A stretch of 25,781 nt of DNA from Limnohabitans sp. (GTDB lineage Bacteria; Pseudomonadota; Gammaproteobacteria; Burkholderiales; Burkholderiaceae_C): the NCBI GenBank assembly GCA_023260735.1, contig JALQUL010000421.1, positions 1-25,781 on the forward strand, in the 5' to 3' direction. How positions within the stretch are numbered: the stretch's first letter is position 1; each line of letters begins with the position of its first letter. Both the position numbers and the translations under genes were made by a program. Positions 1-8,094 of this stretch are shown here, in pieces. The notes beneath the pieces are model-generated. The model searched no databases and was not told the origin of the DNA. It saw nothing but the letters and a program-made list of their open reading frames with translations.

Positions 1-62
1 TTAAATAAGGAGCTAACTAACCATCCAAAATGACCGATTCACCTATATAGGGAAAGCCCCAA

Positions 63-90
63 TCGACATCAAAAACGTTTTTGGCATAAT
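63..90 (+). promoter_or_regulatory. Candidate sigma-70 promoter of the alpha-glucoside operon
   Basis: A -35-like TCGACA at 63-68 and a -10-like CATAAT at 85-90 are separated by 16 bases, and each differs from consensus at one position. Transcription would start near 97, giving a leader of about 84 bases before the binding-protein gene. The two operator-like palindromes described separately lie in the spacer and over the start point. The promoter call is inferred from sequence only. Confidence 0.5.
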
Positions 91-104
91 CAAAAACGTT
101 TCTG
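70..104. promoter_or_regulatory. Tandem LacI-family-type operators
   Basis: There are two copies of an AAAAACGTTT core with central CG. The perfect 14-base palindrome CAAAAACGTTTTTG is at 70-83, and a second copy with one mismatch (CAAAAACGTTTCTG) is at 91-104. The 16-base blocks 69-84 and 90-105 differ at one base, and their centres are exactly 21 bases apart, about two helical turns, so two repressor dimers would sit on the same DNA face. Palindromes with a central CG are typical of LacI/GalR regulators of sugar operons such as AglR and MalR. The regulator gene itself is not in the window. Confidence 0.6.
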
Positions 105-180
105 GTAACAATAGTTCCAAACTCAATGCTGTTTCTTCCAATCCATAAACAGCTTATTTCAACTAAAGGGGATTTTAAGT

Positions 181-1458
181 ATGAAAACAAGTATCAAACG
201 CAGCATGCAGGCTGTTTTGTTAGCCACAGGTTTGTTAGGCGCTGGTATTAGCGCTCAGGCAGCGACGGTCACCATCGCCTGTGGTTCAGTAGGTCAAGAT
301 TATGAGTTTTGTAAACGCCACACTGACGAATGGGCGAAAAAAACAGGCCACACAGTCAAGTTATTTACTGCCCCCGCTTCTACTACTGACATCCTCGGCT
401 TGTTCCGTCAAATGTTTGCAGCAAAATCTACCGACCTCGACGTTATTATGGTGGACGTGGTTTGGCCTGGTGTTATTAAAGATCACTTAGTTGACTTAAA
501 ACCTTATTCAAAAGGTGCTGAAAAAGCCCATTTCCCAGCTATTGTAGCTAACAATACCATTAATGGTAAATTATTGGCAATGCCTAGCTTCACAGATGCT
601 GGCTTAATGTATTACCGCAAAGATTTGCTCGAAAAATACAAATTATCAGCTCCAAAAACTTGGGACGAACTAGCTGCTGCTGCTAAGAAAATTCAAGATG
701 GTGAACGCGCTGCTGGTGCCACCGACTTCCAAGGTTATGTATTCCAAGCTAAAGCCTACGAAGGTTTAACATGTGATGCAGTTGAGTGGTTAGCCGCTTA
801 CAACGGTGGCTCTATTGTGGACGCCAAAGGAAATATTACGGTTAACAATCCCAATGCAGTAAAAGCCCTTAAAACAGCGGCTTCATGGGTGGGTACTATC
901 TCCCCAACTGGCGTTTTAAACTATGCTGAAGAAGACTCACGTGGTGTGTTCCAAAACGGTAAAGCGGCCTTTATGCGTAACTGGCCTTATGCTTGGTCTT
1001 TAGGAAACAGTGCAGATAGCCCTGTTAAAGGCAAAATTGCAGTTTCAGCTCTCCCATCTGGTACGGTAGGTGGTAAAGGTGGTGCCGCTTTAGGTGGCTG
1101 GCAATTGGCGGTATCTAAATACTCTAAAAACGTTGCCGCTTCTGCTGATTTAGTCATGTTCATGACTAGCCCAGAAATCCAAAAAGAACGTGCCATTAAA
1201 GGCTCTTATAACCCCACTATCATGAGCTTGTATAAAGACAAAGAAGTCTTAGCTGCTAGCCCATTCTTTGGTGACTTGTATGATGTGTTCACTAATGCAT
1301 CACCACGCCCATCTACTGTAACTGGTTTGAAATACCCAGAAGTAAGCCAAGCATTCTGGAATGCTACTCACGAAGTATTGTCTGGCAAAGCAACTGCTGA
1401 AGACAGCTTAAAAGGCTTAGAGGCTAAACTCAAACAAATCAAACGTACAGGCTGGTAA
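181..1458 (+). CDS. Periplasmic sugar-binding protein of an alpha-glucoside ABC transporter
   Basis: This 425-residue extracellular solute-binding protein belongs to family 1, the class of maltose, trehalose and alpha-glucoside receptors. The N-terminus is a Sec signal peptide: basic KTSIKR, a hydrophobic stretch to about residue 23, and a cleavage site after AQA near residue 27. The mature part begins with the usual TVTIACGS strand and contains a PSFTDAGLMYYRKDLL segment common in this family. An AAAGGGG ribosome site lies about nine bases before the ATG. It is the first gene of a five-gene operon with two MalF/MalG-type permeases, a GH13 glucosidase and an ATPase. The order matches rhizobial aglEFGAK, so it probably plays the AglE/ThuE role of capturing maltose-, sucrose- or trehalose-like disaccharides. 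The exact ligand cannot be read from the sequence. Confidence 0.92.
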   Translation: MKTSIKRSMQAVLLATGLLGAGISAQAATVTIACGSVGQDYEFCKRHTDEWAKKTGHTVKLFTAPASTTDILGLFRQMFAAKSTDLDVIMVDVVWPGVIKDHLVDLKPYSKGAEKAHFPAIVANNTINGKLLAMPSFTDAGLMYYRKDLLEKYKLSAPKTWDELAAAAKKIQDGERAAGATDFQGYVFQAKAYEGLTCDAVEWLAAYNGGSIVDAKGNITVNNPNAVKALKTAASWVGTISPTGVLNYAEEDSRGVFQNGKAAFMRNWPYAWSLGNSADSPVKGKIAVSALPSGTVGGKGGAALGGWQLAVSKYSKNVAASADLVMFMTSPEIQKERAIKGSYNPTIMSLYKDKEVLAASPFFGDLYDVFTNASPRPSTVTGLKYPEVSQAFWNATHEVLSGKATAEDSLKGLEAKLKQIKRTGW

Positions 1459-1466
1459 ACCAACTA

Positions 1467-1502
1467 CTCACATTAGACTTTATTTTAAAAGTCTAATGTG
1501 AG
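1467..1502 (+). terminator. Strong intercistronic hairpin after the binding-protein gene
   Basis: A perfect 15-base stem (1467-1481 with 1488-1502) has a six-base ATTTTA loop and starts nine bases after the binding-protein stop codon. No T-run follows directly, so it is more likely a 3'-end-stabilising or processing hairpin, or a partial terminator, than a full one. A second, imperfect inverted repeat follows, with GCGCAGT at 1523-1529 pairing ACTGCGC at 1567-1573 and inner arms AACTA/TAGTT. Such structures between binding protein and permease (as in malE-malF) keep the receptor in excess over the membrane parts. Confidence 0.6.
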
Positions 1503-1618
1503 CTTGCTCATTCGCATTTTTTGCGCAGTCCAACTATAGAAGATCAATCCGAGCTTTGTAGTTTGAACTGCGCCTTATTATTCATAATGTATTTAATCAC
1601 TGCTTCGGAGCCTTTGCG

Positions 1619-2530
1619 ATGAAAGAAAAAACCAAAACCGCTTGGCTATTTGTGGCACCAATGATTATTGTCTTGGTGTTAATTGCGCTTTGGCCTTTGT
1701 GTAGAACTATTTGGTTTAGTTTTACCGATGCCAATATTAATGACCTTGAAGCGGCCAAATGGGTGGGCTTTGAGAACTATTACGGGGAATTTGGCCTTTT
1801 CGGCAATCCCAATTATTTAACTGGATTTTGGAAAAGCGATTGGGGTGTTTCAATTCTCAACACCTTGCGATTTTCTGTTGTCTCTGTGACTATTGAAACC
1901 ATCTTAGGTTTAGCTGTCGCACTCTTATTACATCAAGAGTTTAAAGGACGTTCATGGGTAAGAGCTGCGGTATTAGTACCTTGGGCGATTCCTACCATTG
2001 TCTCAGCCAAAATGTGGGGCTGGATGCTCCATGACCAATTTGGTGTGATTAACCACTGGTTATTAAAATTAGGCATTATTAGTCAAAACATCGCATGGAC
2101 CGCAGAGTCAGATTATGCACTTTGGACGGTGGTGGTAGTTGATGTATGGAAGACCACCCCTTTTATGGCCTTGTTAATTTTAGCAGCTCTACAAACCTTG
2201 CCAAAAGATTGTTATGAAGCAGCCAAAGTAGATGGTGTACATCCACTACGTGCCTTTTGGAAAATTACCCTACCCCTTATTAAACCGGCCCTAATGGTGG
2301 CAGTTATTTTTAGGTTACTCGATGCATTGCGTGTATTTGATTTAATTTTTGTTTTAACTTCAAGTAGCAATAGCACTATTAGTATGTCGGGTTTTGTGCG
2401 CCGCGAAATGGTCGATAACGGCTATATTGGATTTGGCTCTGCCGCTTCTACTGCACTATTTTTAATTATTAGCGCCTGCACCATTGTGTACATGAAAATA
2501 GCGAACGGTCCTCGCAAGGAGAGCAACTAA
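1619..2530 (+). CDS. Sugar ABC transporter permease, MalF/UgpA type
   Basis: A 303-residue inner-membrane protein that opens with a short basic stretch (MKEKTKTAW) followed by a long hydrophobic helix. About six membrane segments can be picked out. The cytoplasmic EAA loop that docks on the ATPase is at about 200-220: EAAKVDGVHPLRAFWKITLP, with the conserved Gly and the I-LP end. A GGAG ribosome site sits eight bases before the ATG. Its last codon overlaps the next gene (TAATG), which points to translational coupling and a heterodimeric channel. It is shorter than rhizobial AglF and nearer in size to ThuF/LacF-type permeases. The family is clear, and the sugar is inferred from the neighbouring glucosidase. 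Confidence 0.92.
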   Translation: MKEKTKTAWLFVAPMIIVLVLIALWPLCRTIWFSFTDANINDLEAAKWVGFENYYGEFGLFGNPNYLTGFWKSDWGVSILNTLRFSVVSVTIETILGLAVALLLHQEFKGRSWVRAAVLVPWAIPTIVSAKMWGWMLHDQFGVINHWLLKLGIISQNIAWTAESDYALWTVVVVDVWKTTPFMALLILAALQTLPKDCYEAAKVDGVHPLRAFWKITLPLIKPALMVAVIFRLLDALRVFDLIFVLTSSSNSTISMSGFVRREMVDNGYIGFGSAASTALFLIISACTIVYMKIANGPRKESN

Positions 2531-3366
2531 TGAAGCGTCCACTTTTAGGCACTATTGCCCTTTATTTTGCAGCATTTTTAATCTCAGCTGTTTCGGTTTT
2601 TCCATTCATTTATGCGATTGGAACCTCACTTAAAACAGGCTCTGCATTATTTTCGACCGAAATTATTGTGAGCAACCCTAGCTTTGAAAACTATATTAGT
2701 TTATTTAAAGTAGCCGAACATCCGTTTGGCACTCATGTCTTGAACTCTATTATGGTTTCTTCATTAGTGGTGGCCGTATCATTATTTTTAGGCGTGAGTG
2801 CTGCTTATGCATTAGGTCGTATTAACTTTAAGGGCCGAGGTCTTTTACTTGCGACAATACTTGGCGTTTCAATGTTTCCGCAAGTAGCCGTTTTATCGGG
2901 TATGTTTGAACTGATTCGTTTTTTAGGTTTGTATAACCGAGCAATTGGATTAGTTTTACCCTATCTTATTTTTACCTTACCATTTACTGTTTGGGTACTC
3001 ACCACCTTTATGCGTGACTTACCACAAGAACTAGAAGATGCTGCCATTATGGATGGTTGCTCACCCGCTCGTGTAGTGGTGCAAGTATTTATGCCTTTGT
3101 TATGGCCAGCTTTAGTATCGACCGGATTATTAGCATTTATTGCCGCTTGGAATGAGTTTTTATTTGCCCTTACCTTTGTAATTGACAACCAAGAGCGTAC
3201 GGTTCCCGTCTCCATTTCTCTTCTAAGTGGCAATAGTAAATACGACATTCCATGGGGAAAAATCATGGCAGCCTCGGTATTAGTCACCTTACCTTTAATT
3301 GCACTAGTACTGGCATTCCAAAAGAAAATTGTCTCGGGTTTAACTGCCGGTGGCGTTAAAGGATAA
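2530..3366 (+). CDS. Sugar ABC transporter permease, MalG/UgpE type
   Basis: A 278-residue inner-membrane protein that forms the second half of the transport channel. The EAA-like loop at about 168-190 reads LEDAAIMDGCSPARVVVQVFMPLLWP, with the conserved DAA, DG and MPL elements typical of MalG-type subunits. The start codon overlaps the stop of the upstream permease by one base (TAATG), and AAGGAG just upstream serves as its ribosome site inside the previous gene. About six hydrophobic segments are visible, including a first one at about 8-30. It ends in a short basic and glycine-rich tail. Its partners are the 303-residue permease and the ATPase two genes downstream. Confidence 0.92.
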   Translation: MKRPLLGTIALYFAAFLISAVSVFPFIYAIGTSLKTGSALFSTEIIVSNPSFENYISLFKVAEHPFGTHVLNSIMVSSLVVAVSLFLGVSAAYALGRINFKGRGLLLATILGVSMFPQVAVLSGMFELIRFLGLYNRAIGLVLPYLIFTLPFTVWVLTTFMRDLPQELEDAAIMDGCSPARVVVQVFMPLLWPALVSTGLLAFIAAWNEFLFALTFVIDNQERTVPVSISLLSGNSKYDIPWGKIMAASVLVTLPLIALVLAFQKKIVSGLTAGGVKG

Positions 3367-3414
3367 ATTGGAAATTCAAACTAATAACTCCAATCTCAAC
3401 AGGAATAATTAAAT

Positions 3415-5052
3415 ATGAAAGCAAAAAATTCAGAATGGTGGCGTGGTGGCGTGGTATATCAAATTTATCCACGTAGTTACCAAGATAGTAATAATGACGG
3501 TATTGGCGATTTAGTCGGTATTACCGAGCGCCTGCCTTATATTGCGGCCTTAGGTGTCGATGCTATCTGGCTATCGCCTTTCTTTAAAAGCCCAATGAAA
3601 GACTTTGGCTACGATGTAAGCGATTACTGCGATATTGACCCCATGTTTGGTACCCTAGAAGATGCCAAAGTCATGATCAAAACCGCTCACGATTTAGGTA
3701 TTAAAGTCATCATTGATCAAGTGCTCTCTCACTCTTCCGATCAGCATCCTTGGTTTATTGAAAGTCGCTCTAGTCGTAGCAACGACAAAGCTGATTGGTA
3801 TGTTTGGGCTAATGCTAAACAAGACGGTAATCCGCCTAATAATTGGTTGTCTATTTTTGGTGGCAGTGCTTGGCAATGGGATACACGTCGTCGCCAATAC
3901 TATATGCATAACTTTTTAACTAGCCAACCCGACCTTAACTTTCATAACCCACAGGTTCAGCAAGCTTTGCTCGACAGCGTTAGGTTTTGGCTTGATTTAG
4001 GAATTGATGGTTTCCGTTTAGACACGGCCAACTTTTATGTACACGACGCACAATTACGTGACAACCCTCCGCGTGGTGAGCCTACCGGTTTTGATCCTGC
4101 AGTACCTACTACCAATCCTTATTCCTGGCAATGGCATAAATACGATAAAAGCCAACCAGAAAACCTAGACTTTATGCGTCGTTTAAGAGCTTTGGTAGAT
4201 GAATATCCTGACACCACTATGGTAGGCGAAATTGGAGATGATGATGGGTTAGCTCGTATGGCTGAATACACCAAAGGCGATGACTTATTGCACATGGCCT
4301 ATTGTTTTGATTTATTAGGCGATGCCCACGACGCCACATTTATTCACGGGGTATTATCTCGCTTTAATGAGATTGCCCAAGACAGCTGGCCTTCATGGGC
4401 TTTATCCAACCATGATTGCAAACGCTTGGCTTCTAGATGGGGTCAAGACAGCAACAATCTTCATCAACTCAAAACCTTTGCTGCATTTCAATTAAGTTTG
4501 CGTGGATCACCCTGTATTTATCAAGGCGATGAATTAGGCCTAACTGAAGCCAATATTGCGTTTGAAGATTTACAAGACCCCTACGGCATTACTATGTGGC
4601 CAGAGTTTAAAGGCCGTGATGGTTGCCGCACACCGATGCCTTGGCAAGAAGACCAATACCATGCGGGCTTTTCCAATGTGCAACCGTGGTTACCCGTGGC
4701 AACCGAACACTTGAATAAATCAGTCCTGACACAACAACAAACGCCTGGTTCATTGCTTCATTTTTACCAACAGTTTTTAAACTGGCGTAAAGGACAAACT
4801 ACTTTGCTAAAAGGTGATATGCAATTGTTGCCTCATCATCAACAAGTAGTGGCATTTACAAGGCAATACCAAGGCCAAACTTTATTATGTGTTTTTAATT
4901 TTAGCGATCAAGCTGTTACATGGACTTTACCCTCCTCCATTGCACAATGTTCGCCTATCAATACAACTGGCTTATCGGGCGCTGTTGTGCAAACATCACA
5001 AATTGAATTAGCTGCATGGGGCTCCCTCATTGCAGAAGTTACGACTGTTTAA
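3415..5052 (+). CDS. aglA: Cytoplasmic GH13 alpha-glucosidase (AglA-like, subfamily 23 type)
   Basis: This 545-residue enzyme should hydrolyse the imported alpha-glucosides (maltose, sucrose or similar) to free glucose. The (beta/alpha)8 fold begins at WWRGGVVYQIYPRSYQDSNNDGIGDL. The catalytic set is complete: nucleophile Asp203 in GFRLDTANFY, general acid/base Glu272 in VGEIGDDDG, and transition-state Asp334 in LSNHD. The first conserved region reads DQVLSHSSDQHPWF, resembling the Halomonas HaG group of GH13_23, and the catalytic numbering falls within one residue of what I recall for HaG. No signal peptide is present, so hydrolysis is cytoplasmic, after uptake by the surrounding transporter. 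An AGGAA ribosome site lies nine bases before the start. The symbol is given by analogy with aglEFGAK order, and substrate range is inferred. Confidence 0.92.
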   Translation: MKAKNSEWWRGGVVYQIYPRSYQDSNNDGIGDLVGITERLPYIAALGVDAIWLSPFFKSPMKDFGYDVSDYCDIDPMFGTLEDAKVMIKTAHDLGIKVIIDQVLSHSSDQHPWFIESRSSRSNDKADWYVWANAKQDGNPPNNWLSIFGGSAWQWDTRRRQYYMHNFLTSQPDLNFHNPQVQQALLDSVRFWLDLGIDGFRLDTANFYVHDAQLRDNPPRGEPTGFDPAVPTTNPYSWQWHKYDKSQPENLDFMRRLRALVDEYPDTTMVGEIGDDDGLARMAEYTKGDDLLHMAYCFDLLGDAHDATFIHGVLSRFNEIAQDSWPSWALSNHDCKRLASRWGQDSNNLHQLKTFAAFQLSLRGSPCIYQGDELGLTEANIAFEDLQDPYGITMWPEFKGRDGCRTPMPWQEDQYHAGFSNVQPWLPVATEHLNKSVLTQQQTPGSLLHFYQQFLNWRKGQTTLLKGDMQLLPHHQQVVAFTRQYQGQTLLCVFNFSDQAVTWTLPSSIAQCSPINTTGLSGAVVQTSQIELAAWGSLIAEVTTV

Positions 5053-5062
5053 AGGCTTTTTT

Positions 5063-6202
5063 ATGTCCACTATTGAATTTAAAAACATCTGCAAGCGCTA
5101 CGATGGCAGTCAAAATTTAACCATTAATAATGCCAATATTAAAATTGAGCAAGGTGAGTTTTGTGTCTTTGTTGGCCCATCAGGTTGCGGAAAATCAACT
5201 CTGTTACGCATGACCGCAGGCCTTGAAGATATTACTTCTGGTGACTTATTAATCGATGGAAAACGAGCCAACGACATTGCGCCAGCAAAACGTGGTTTGG
5301 CCATGGTTTTCCAAAGTTATGCGCTTTACCCGCATATGACTGTGAGGCAAAATATGGCCTTTGGTTTGCAGGTGTTAGGTGCCGACAAAGTGGCCATTGA
5401 GCGCAAAGTGCAAGCAGCAGCAGACGCATTACAACTTGGTCCTTTAATGGATAGATTACCTAAAGCTTTGTCAGGTGGACAACGTCAAAGGGTAGCCATT
5501 GGCCGAGCCATCGTCAAAGAGCCAGGCTGCTTTTTATTCGATGAGCCACTGTCTAATTTAGATGCGGCCTTAAGAGCTCAAACTAGGTTAGAAATTGCTA
5601 AACTACATGAACGTCTAGATCAATCTAGCATGATTTATGTTACGCATGATCAGGTAGAGGCCATGACTCTAGCTGACAAAATTGTTTTGCTCAACACCGG
5701 TGATCGAATTGCGCAACTTGGTAGCGTCGCACAAGTAGGCTCTCCAATGGAGCTTTACCATAGACCTAATAGTTTATTTGTGGCCGAGTTTATTGGCTCA
5801 CCTAAAATGAATATTTTGCCAGCCGTATTACAAACTGCAGGCAGTATTTCAAGTCAAGTCGTATTGGCTGGCTCGGCACTCACTGTGGCGGTTAATGCTA
5901 GTCATCTAAAAGAAGGCTCCAAAGTACAAATTGGTCTGCGCCCTGAAGATATTCAGGTGGTAACTAGCAACAGCCCTAGCGCTAATGTGAATGGTGTAAT
6001 TAGCCACATCGAGCGCCTTGGTGAGTCTTCTTTGTTATATGTAGATATGGGTGGAAATCTACCTGTTATTACCGCTAAAACTGAAGGTACTACACAATTT
6101 GTAAAAGGCGATTTAGTAGGTATTGCAGCTCACCCCGAACGTCTACACTTATTTAATGAAGAAGGCTGGGCTTGTGTACGCACGGTAAGCTTACCGGTTT
6201 AA
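5063..6202 (+). CDS. ABC transporter ATPase, MalK/UgpC/MsmK type
   Basis: This 379-residue ATPase energises the sugar permease pair. Visible motifs are Walker A GPSGCGKST at 38-46, the Q-loop at FQSYALYPH (82-90), the signature LSGGQ at 135-139, Walker B FLFDE at 156-160 and the H-loop histidine 194. A C-terminal TOBE-type regulatory region includes IGLRPEDI and ends at about 370, as usual for MalK homologues. I chose the ATG at 5063 (MSTIEFKNICK), which matches the family start and has an AAAGG site seven bases upstream that includes the stop of aglA. An in-frame upstream start at 5030 would add 11 atypical residues. ATPases of this type often serve several sugar importers. Confidence 0.93.
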   Translation: MSTIEFKNICKRYDGSQNLTINNANIKIEQGEFCVFVGPSGCGKSTLLRMTAGLEDITSGDLLIDGKRANDIAPAKRGLAMVFQSYALYPHMTVRQNMAFGLQVLGADKVAIERKVQAAADALQLGPLMDRLPKALSGGQRQRVAIGRAIVKEPGCFLFDEPLSNLDAALRAQTRLEIAKLHERLDQSSMIYVTHDQVEAMTLADKIVLLNTGDRIAQLGSVAQVGSPMELYHRPNSLFVAEFIGSPKMNILPAVLQTAGSISSQVVLAGSALTVAVNASHLKEGSKVQIGLRPEDIQVVTSNSPSANVNGVISHIERLGESSLLYVDMGGNLPVITAKTEGTTQFVKGDLVGIAAHPERLHLFNEEGWACVRTVSLPV

Positions 6203-6221
6203 GCTTTTCTTTTAAAAGAGC

Positions 6222-6278
6222 AAAAATGGGGCGCAACTCAGCGCAGCGAGCTTATTGCTTATGTAGTGCCCTATTTTT
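6222..6278. terminator. Hairpin terminator between the sugar operon and oxyR
   Basis: AAAAATGGGGC at 6222-6232 pairs with GCCCTATTTTT at 6268-6278, giving eleven pairs including one G-U, across a 35-base loop. The arms end in A and T tracts, so it can act in both directions between the convergent ATPase and oxyR genes. A 12-base AT-rich palindrome (TCTTTTAAAAGA) lies just upstream. The long loop lowers certainty. Confidence 0.45.
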
Positions 6279-6318
6279 ATTCTATTGCAAACCAAACGAA
6301 TAAATTAATTCGCCATTG

Positions 6319-7305
6319 TTATGATAAACGAGTCACCCCAAGCAACTCACACTTATAAATGGCATTTCTTAAAGCCGCAATTGCCTCATATCGAGTAAAA
6401 CTTCTACGCCAAACCAATACGACTCGGCGACTCGGGGCATCTTTATTAAAATCTAAATATTTAATATAGCCATCCGCACCTTCCTGATGCGGGTTTAACG
6501 CTTCATTTTGAACATTACCTTCTGCACTCTTGCTTATCAAAGCATTTTTGGGCACACTAAGACGAGGCACCAAGGTCACACCTAGCCCGGCAGCCACCAT
6601 GTATTTAATGGTCTCTAATGACGAACCCTCAAAATTTTTATGAATCCCATCTGAGGCATTAGAAAAGCGGGCAAACTCTGGGCATACATCAAGCACATGA
6701 TCTCTAAAGCAATGCCCAGTACCCAACAATAAAATACTTTCGTTTTTGAGCTGCTCAGTGGTAATAGAGTTTTGTCCTGCCAACTCGTGGCTAGCTGGCA
6801 AAGCCGCTACAAATGGCTCATCGTACAAGGGGGCAATGGCAAGACCCGCCTCAGAAAAAGGTTCGGCCAAAATTGCGCAATCTATATCGCCACTGCGTAG
6901 CATTTCTAATAAACGAACAGTGAAATTTTCTTGTAACACCAGCTTCATTTGTGGTGTATTTTGAATAACCGACTTGACTAAATCAGGTAATAAATAGGGG
7001 GCGATGGTGTAAATCACACCAAGCCGTAAAGCCCCATTTAAAGGATCTTTGCCCAACTTGGCGATTTCTTTAATTTGTTGCGATTGCTCTAGTACTGCTT
7101 GAGCTTGGCGCACAATTTCTAAACCAATATTGGTGGGATTGACATCATTGGCATTGCGCTCAAATATTTTTATATCAAGCTCGTCTTCTAACTTTTTAAT
7201 TCCTAAACTTAGTGTAGGCTGGGATACCGAACACGCGGTAGCCGCTTTACCAAAATGTTTTTCGCGGGCCAATGCCACTACATATTTAAGTTCAGTTAAT
7301 GTCAT
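6319..7305 (-). CDS. oxyR: LysR-family peroxide-sensing regulator OxyR
   Basis: This 328-residue regulator has an N-terminal LysR winged helix-turn-helix (MTLTELKYVVALAREKHFGKAA, residues 1-60) and a periplasmic-binding-like sensor domain. The redox pair is conserved: Cys199 in GTGHCFRD and Cys208 in LDVCPE, at the same numbers as the peroxide-sensing cysteines of E. coli OxyR. It should form a disulfide on exposure to hydrogen peroxide and then switch on catalase, alkyl hydroperoxide reductase and related genes. Its ATG is three bases after the end of the amidotransferase gene, so the two are probably one transcript. In many Burkholderiales oxyR also lies near recG. The start matches the family exactly. 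Confidence 0.95.
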   Translation of the reverse strand: MTLTELKYVVALAREKHFGKAATACSVSQPTLSLGIKKLEDELDIKIFERNANDVNPTNIGLEIVRQAQAVLEQSQQIKEIAKLGKDPLNGALRLGVIYTIAPYLLPDLVKSVIQNTPQMKLVLQENFTVRLLEMLRSGDIDCAILAEPFSEAGLAIAPLYDEPFVAALPASHELAGQNSITTEQLKNESILLLGTGHCFRDHVLDVCPEFARFSNASDGIHKNFEGSSLETIKYMVAAGLGVTLVPRLSVPKNALISKSAEGNVQNEALNPHQEGADGYIKYLDFNKDAPSRRVVLVWRRSFTRYEAIAALRNAIYKCELLGVTRLS

Positions 7306-7308
7306 GCT

Positions 7309-8094
7309 TTACCTATTGAGTAATTCTCCACCTACAAAAACCATTAATTGATTAGGTTCAAAAGGAGTCCATTGCTCGTTAGTAGTTAAGGGCTCTGTGA
7401 CCACAACGCTAAGTTTATCATGCACACAATTAAGTTGAGATAAATCTACTTTAACGTCTTCGTCTTTTAGCTGTACCTCACCAAAGGGGTAAGACCGAGT
7501 GAGGTAATGCAGCTTGGTAGTAGCATGTGCCCACAAAGCTTCGCCATTACTGAGTAAAAAATTAAATGTACCATGCTGACGAATGGTGGGAACTAATTCT
7601 TCAAGGGTTCTAGATAACTCTTCCACACTAGGTGCGCAAGCATGACTTTTAGCCAATTCTTGCATTAACCAACAAAACGCTAATTCGCTATCGGTGCTAC
7701 CAACTGGTTTAAAACTACCATGCAACTTAGGCGCATAATTTTTTAAATCACCATTATGGGCAAAAACCCAATATCGCCCCCATAACTCGCGCACAAACGG
7801 ATGGCAGTTTTGCAAGTTAACCGCCCCTACCGTGGCTTTACGCACGTGAGCGATCACGTTATGGCTTTTAATTGGCCAAGACCGTAGCATTTGAGCCATT
7901 TGCGAAGTGGATGCTGACTCTTTATCGACAAAGCAGCGAATACCTTTGCCGGGTTGATCTCCTTCGCTTTCAAAAAAAGCCATACCCCAACCATCCGAGT
8001 GATGGTCGGTACAACCGCCTCTTTGAGCGAAACCTGTAAAACTTAATGTCAGACTGGCTGGCAAAAAGCTATTCATTCCTAATAATTGACACAT
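7309..8094 (-). CDS. Class II glutamine amidotransferase, YafJ type
   Basis: A 261-residue single-domain Ntn amidotransferase. The catalytic Cys2 is exposed after Met1 removal (MCQLLGMNS). Other hallmarks are HSDGWGMAFFE at about 32-42, an Arg-containing AHVRKATVG loop near 84, CHPF and FAHNGDL near 115. These features fit the YafJ/GATase_4 family, whose physiological acceptor is unknown. The length matches the family, and there is no synthase domain, so it is not GlmS, PurF or GltB. A leaderless transcript is possible: a TATAAA lies only eight bases before the ATG and no Shine-Dalgarno is visible. It precedes oxyR in a likely two-gene unit. Confidence 0.88.
   Translation of the reverse strand: MCQLLGMNSFLPASLTLSFTGFAQRGGCTDHHSDGWGMAFFESEGDQPGKGIRCFVDKESASTSQMAQMLRSWPIKSHNVIAHVRKATVGAVNLQNCHPFVRELWGRYWVFAHNGDLKNYAPKLHGSFKPVGSTDSELAFCWLMQELAKSHACAPSVEELSRTLEELVPTIRQHGTFNFLLSNGEALWAHATTKLHYLTRSYPFGEVQLKDEDVKVDLSQLNCVHDKLSVVVTEPLTTNEQWTPFEPNQLMVFVGGELLNR

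Noticed and set aside
2961..3287. 108-codon minus-strand frame inside the second sugar permease gene
   Set aside because: It lies wholly inside a gene with clear family motifs, and its translation shows no family features. It is an antisense shadow.
3367..3394. ATTGGA/TCCAAT inverted repeat before the glucosidase gene
   Set aside because: Only six bases per arm with a 16-base loop in AT-rich DNA; too weak to call a regulatory element.
5030..5062. Upstream ATG for the ATPase gene overlapping the glucosidase gene
   Set aside because: The 11 added residues are atypical, and the ATG at 5063 has a ribosome site and the family start.
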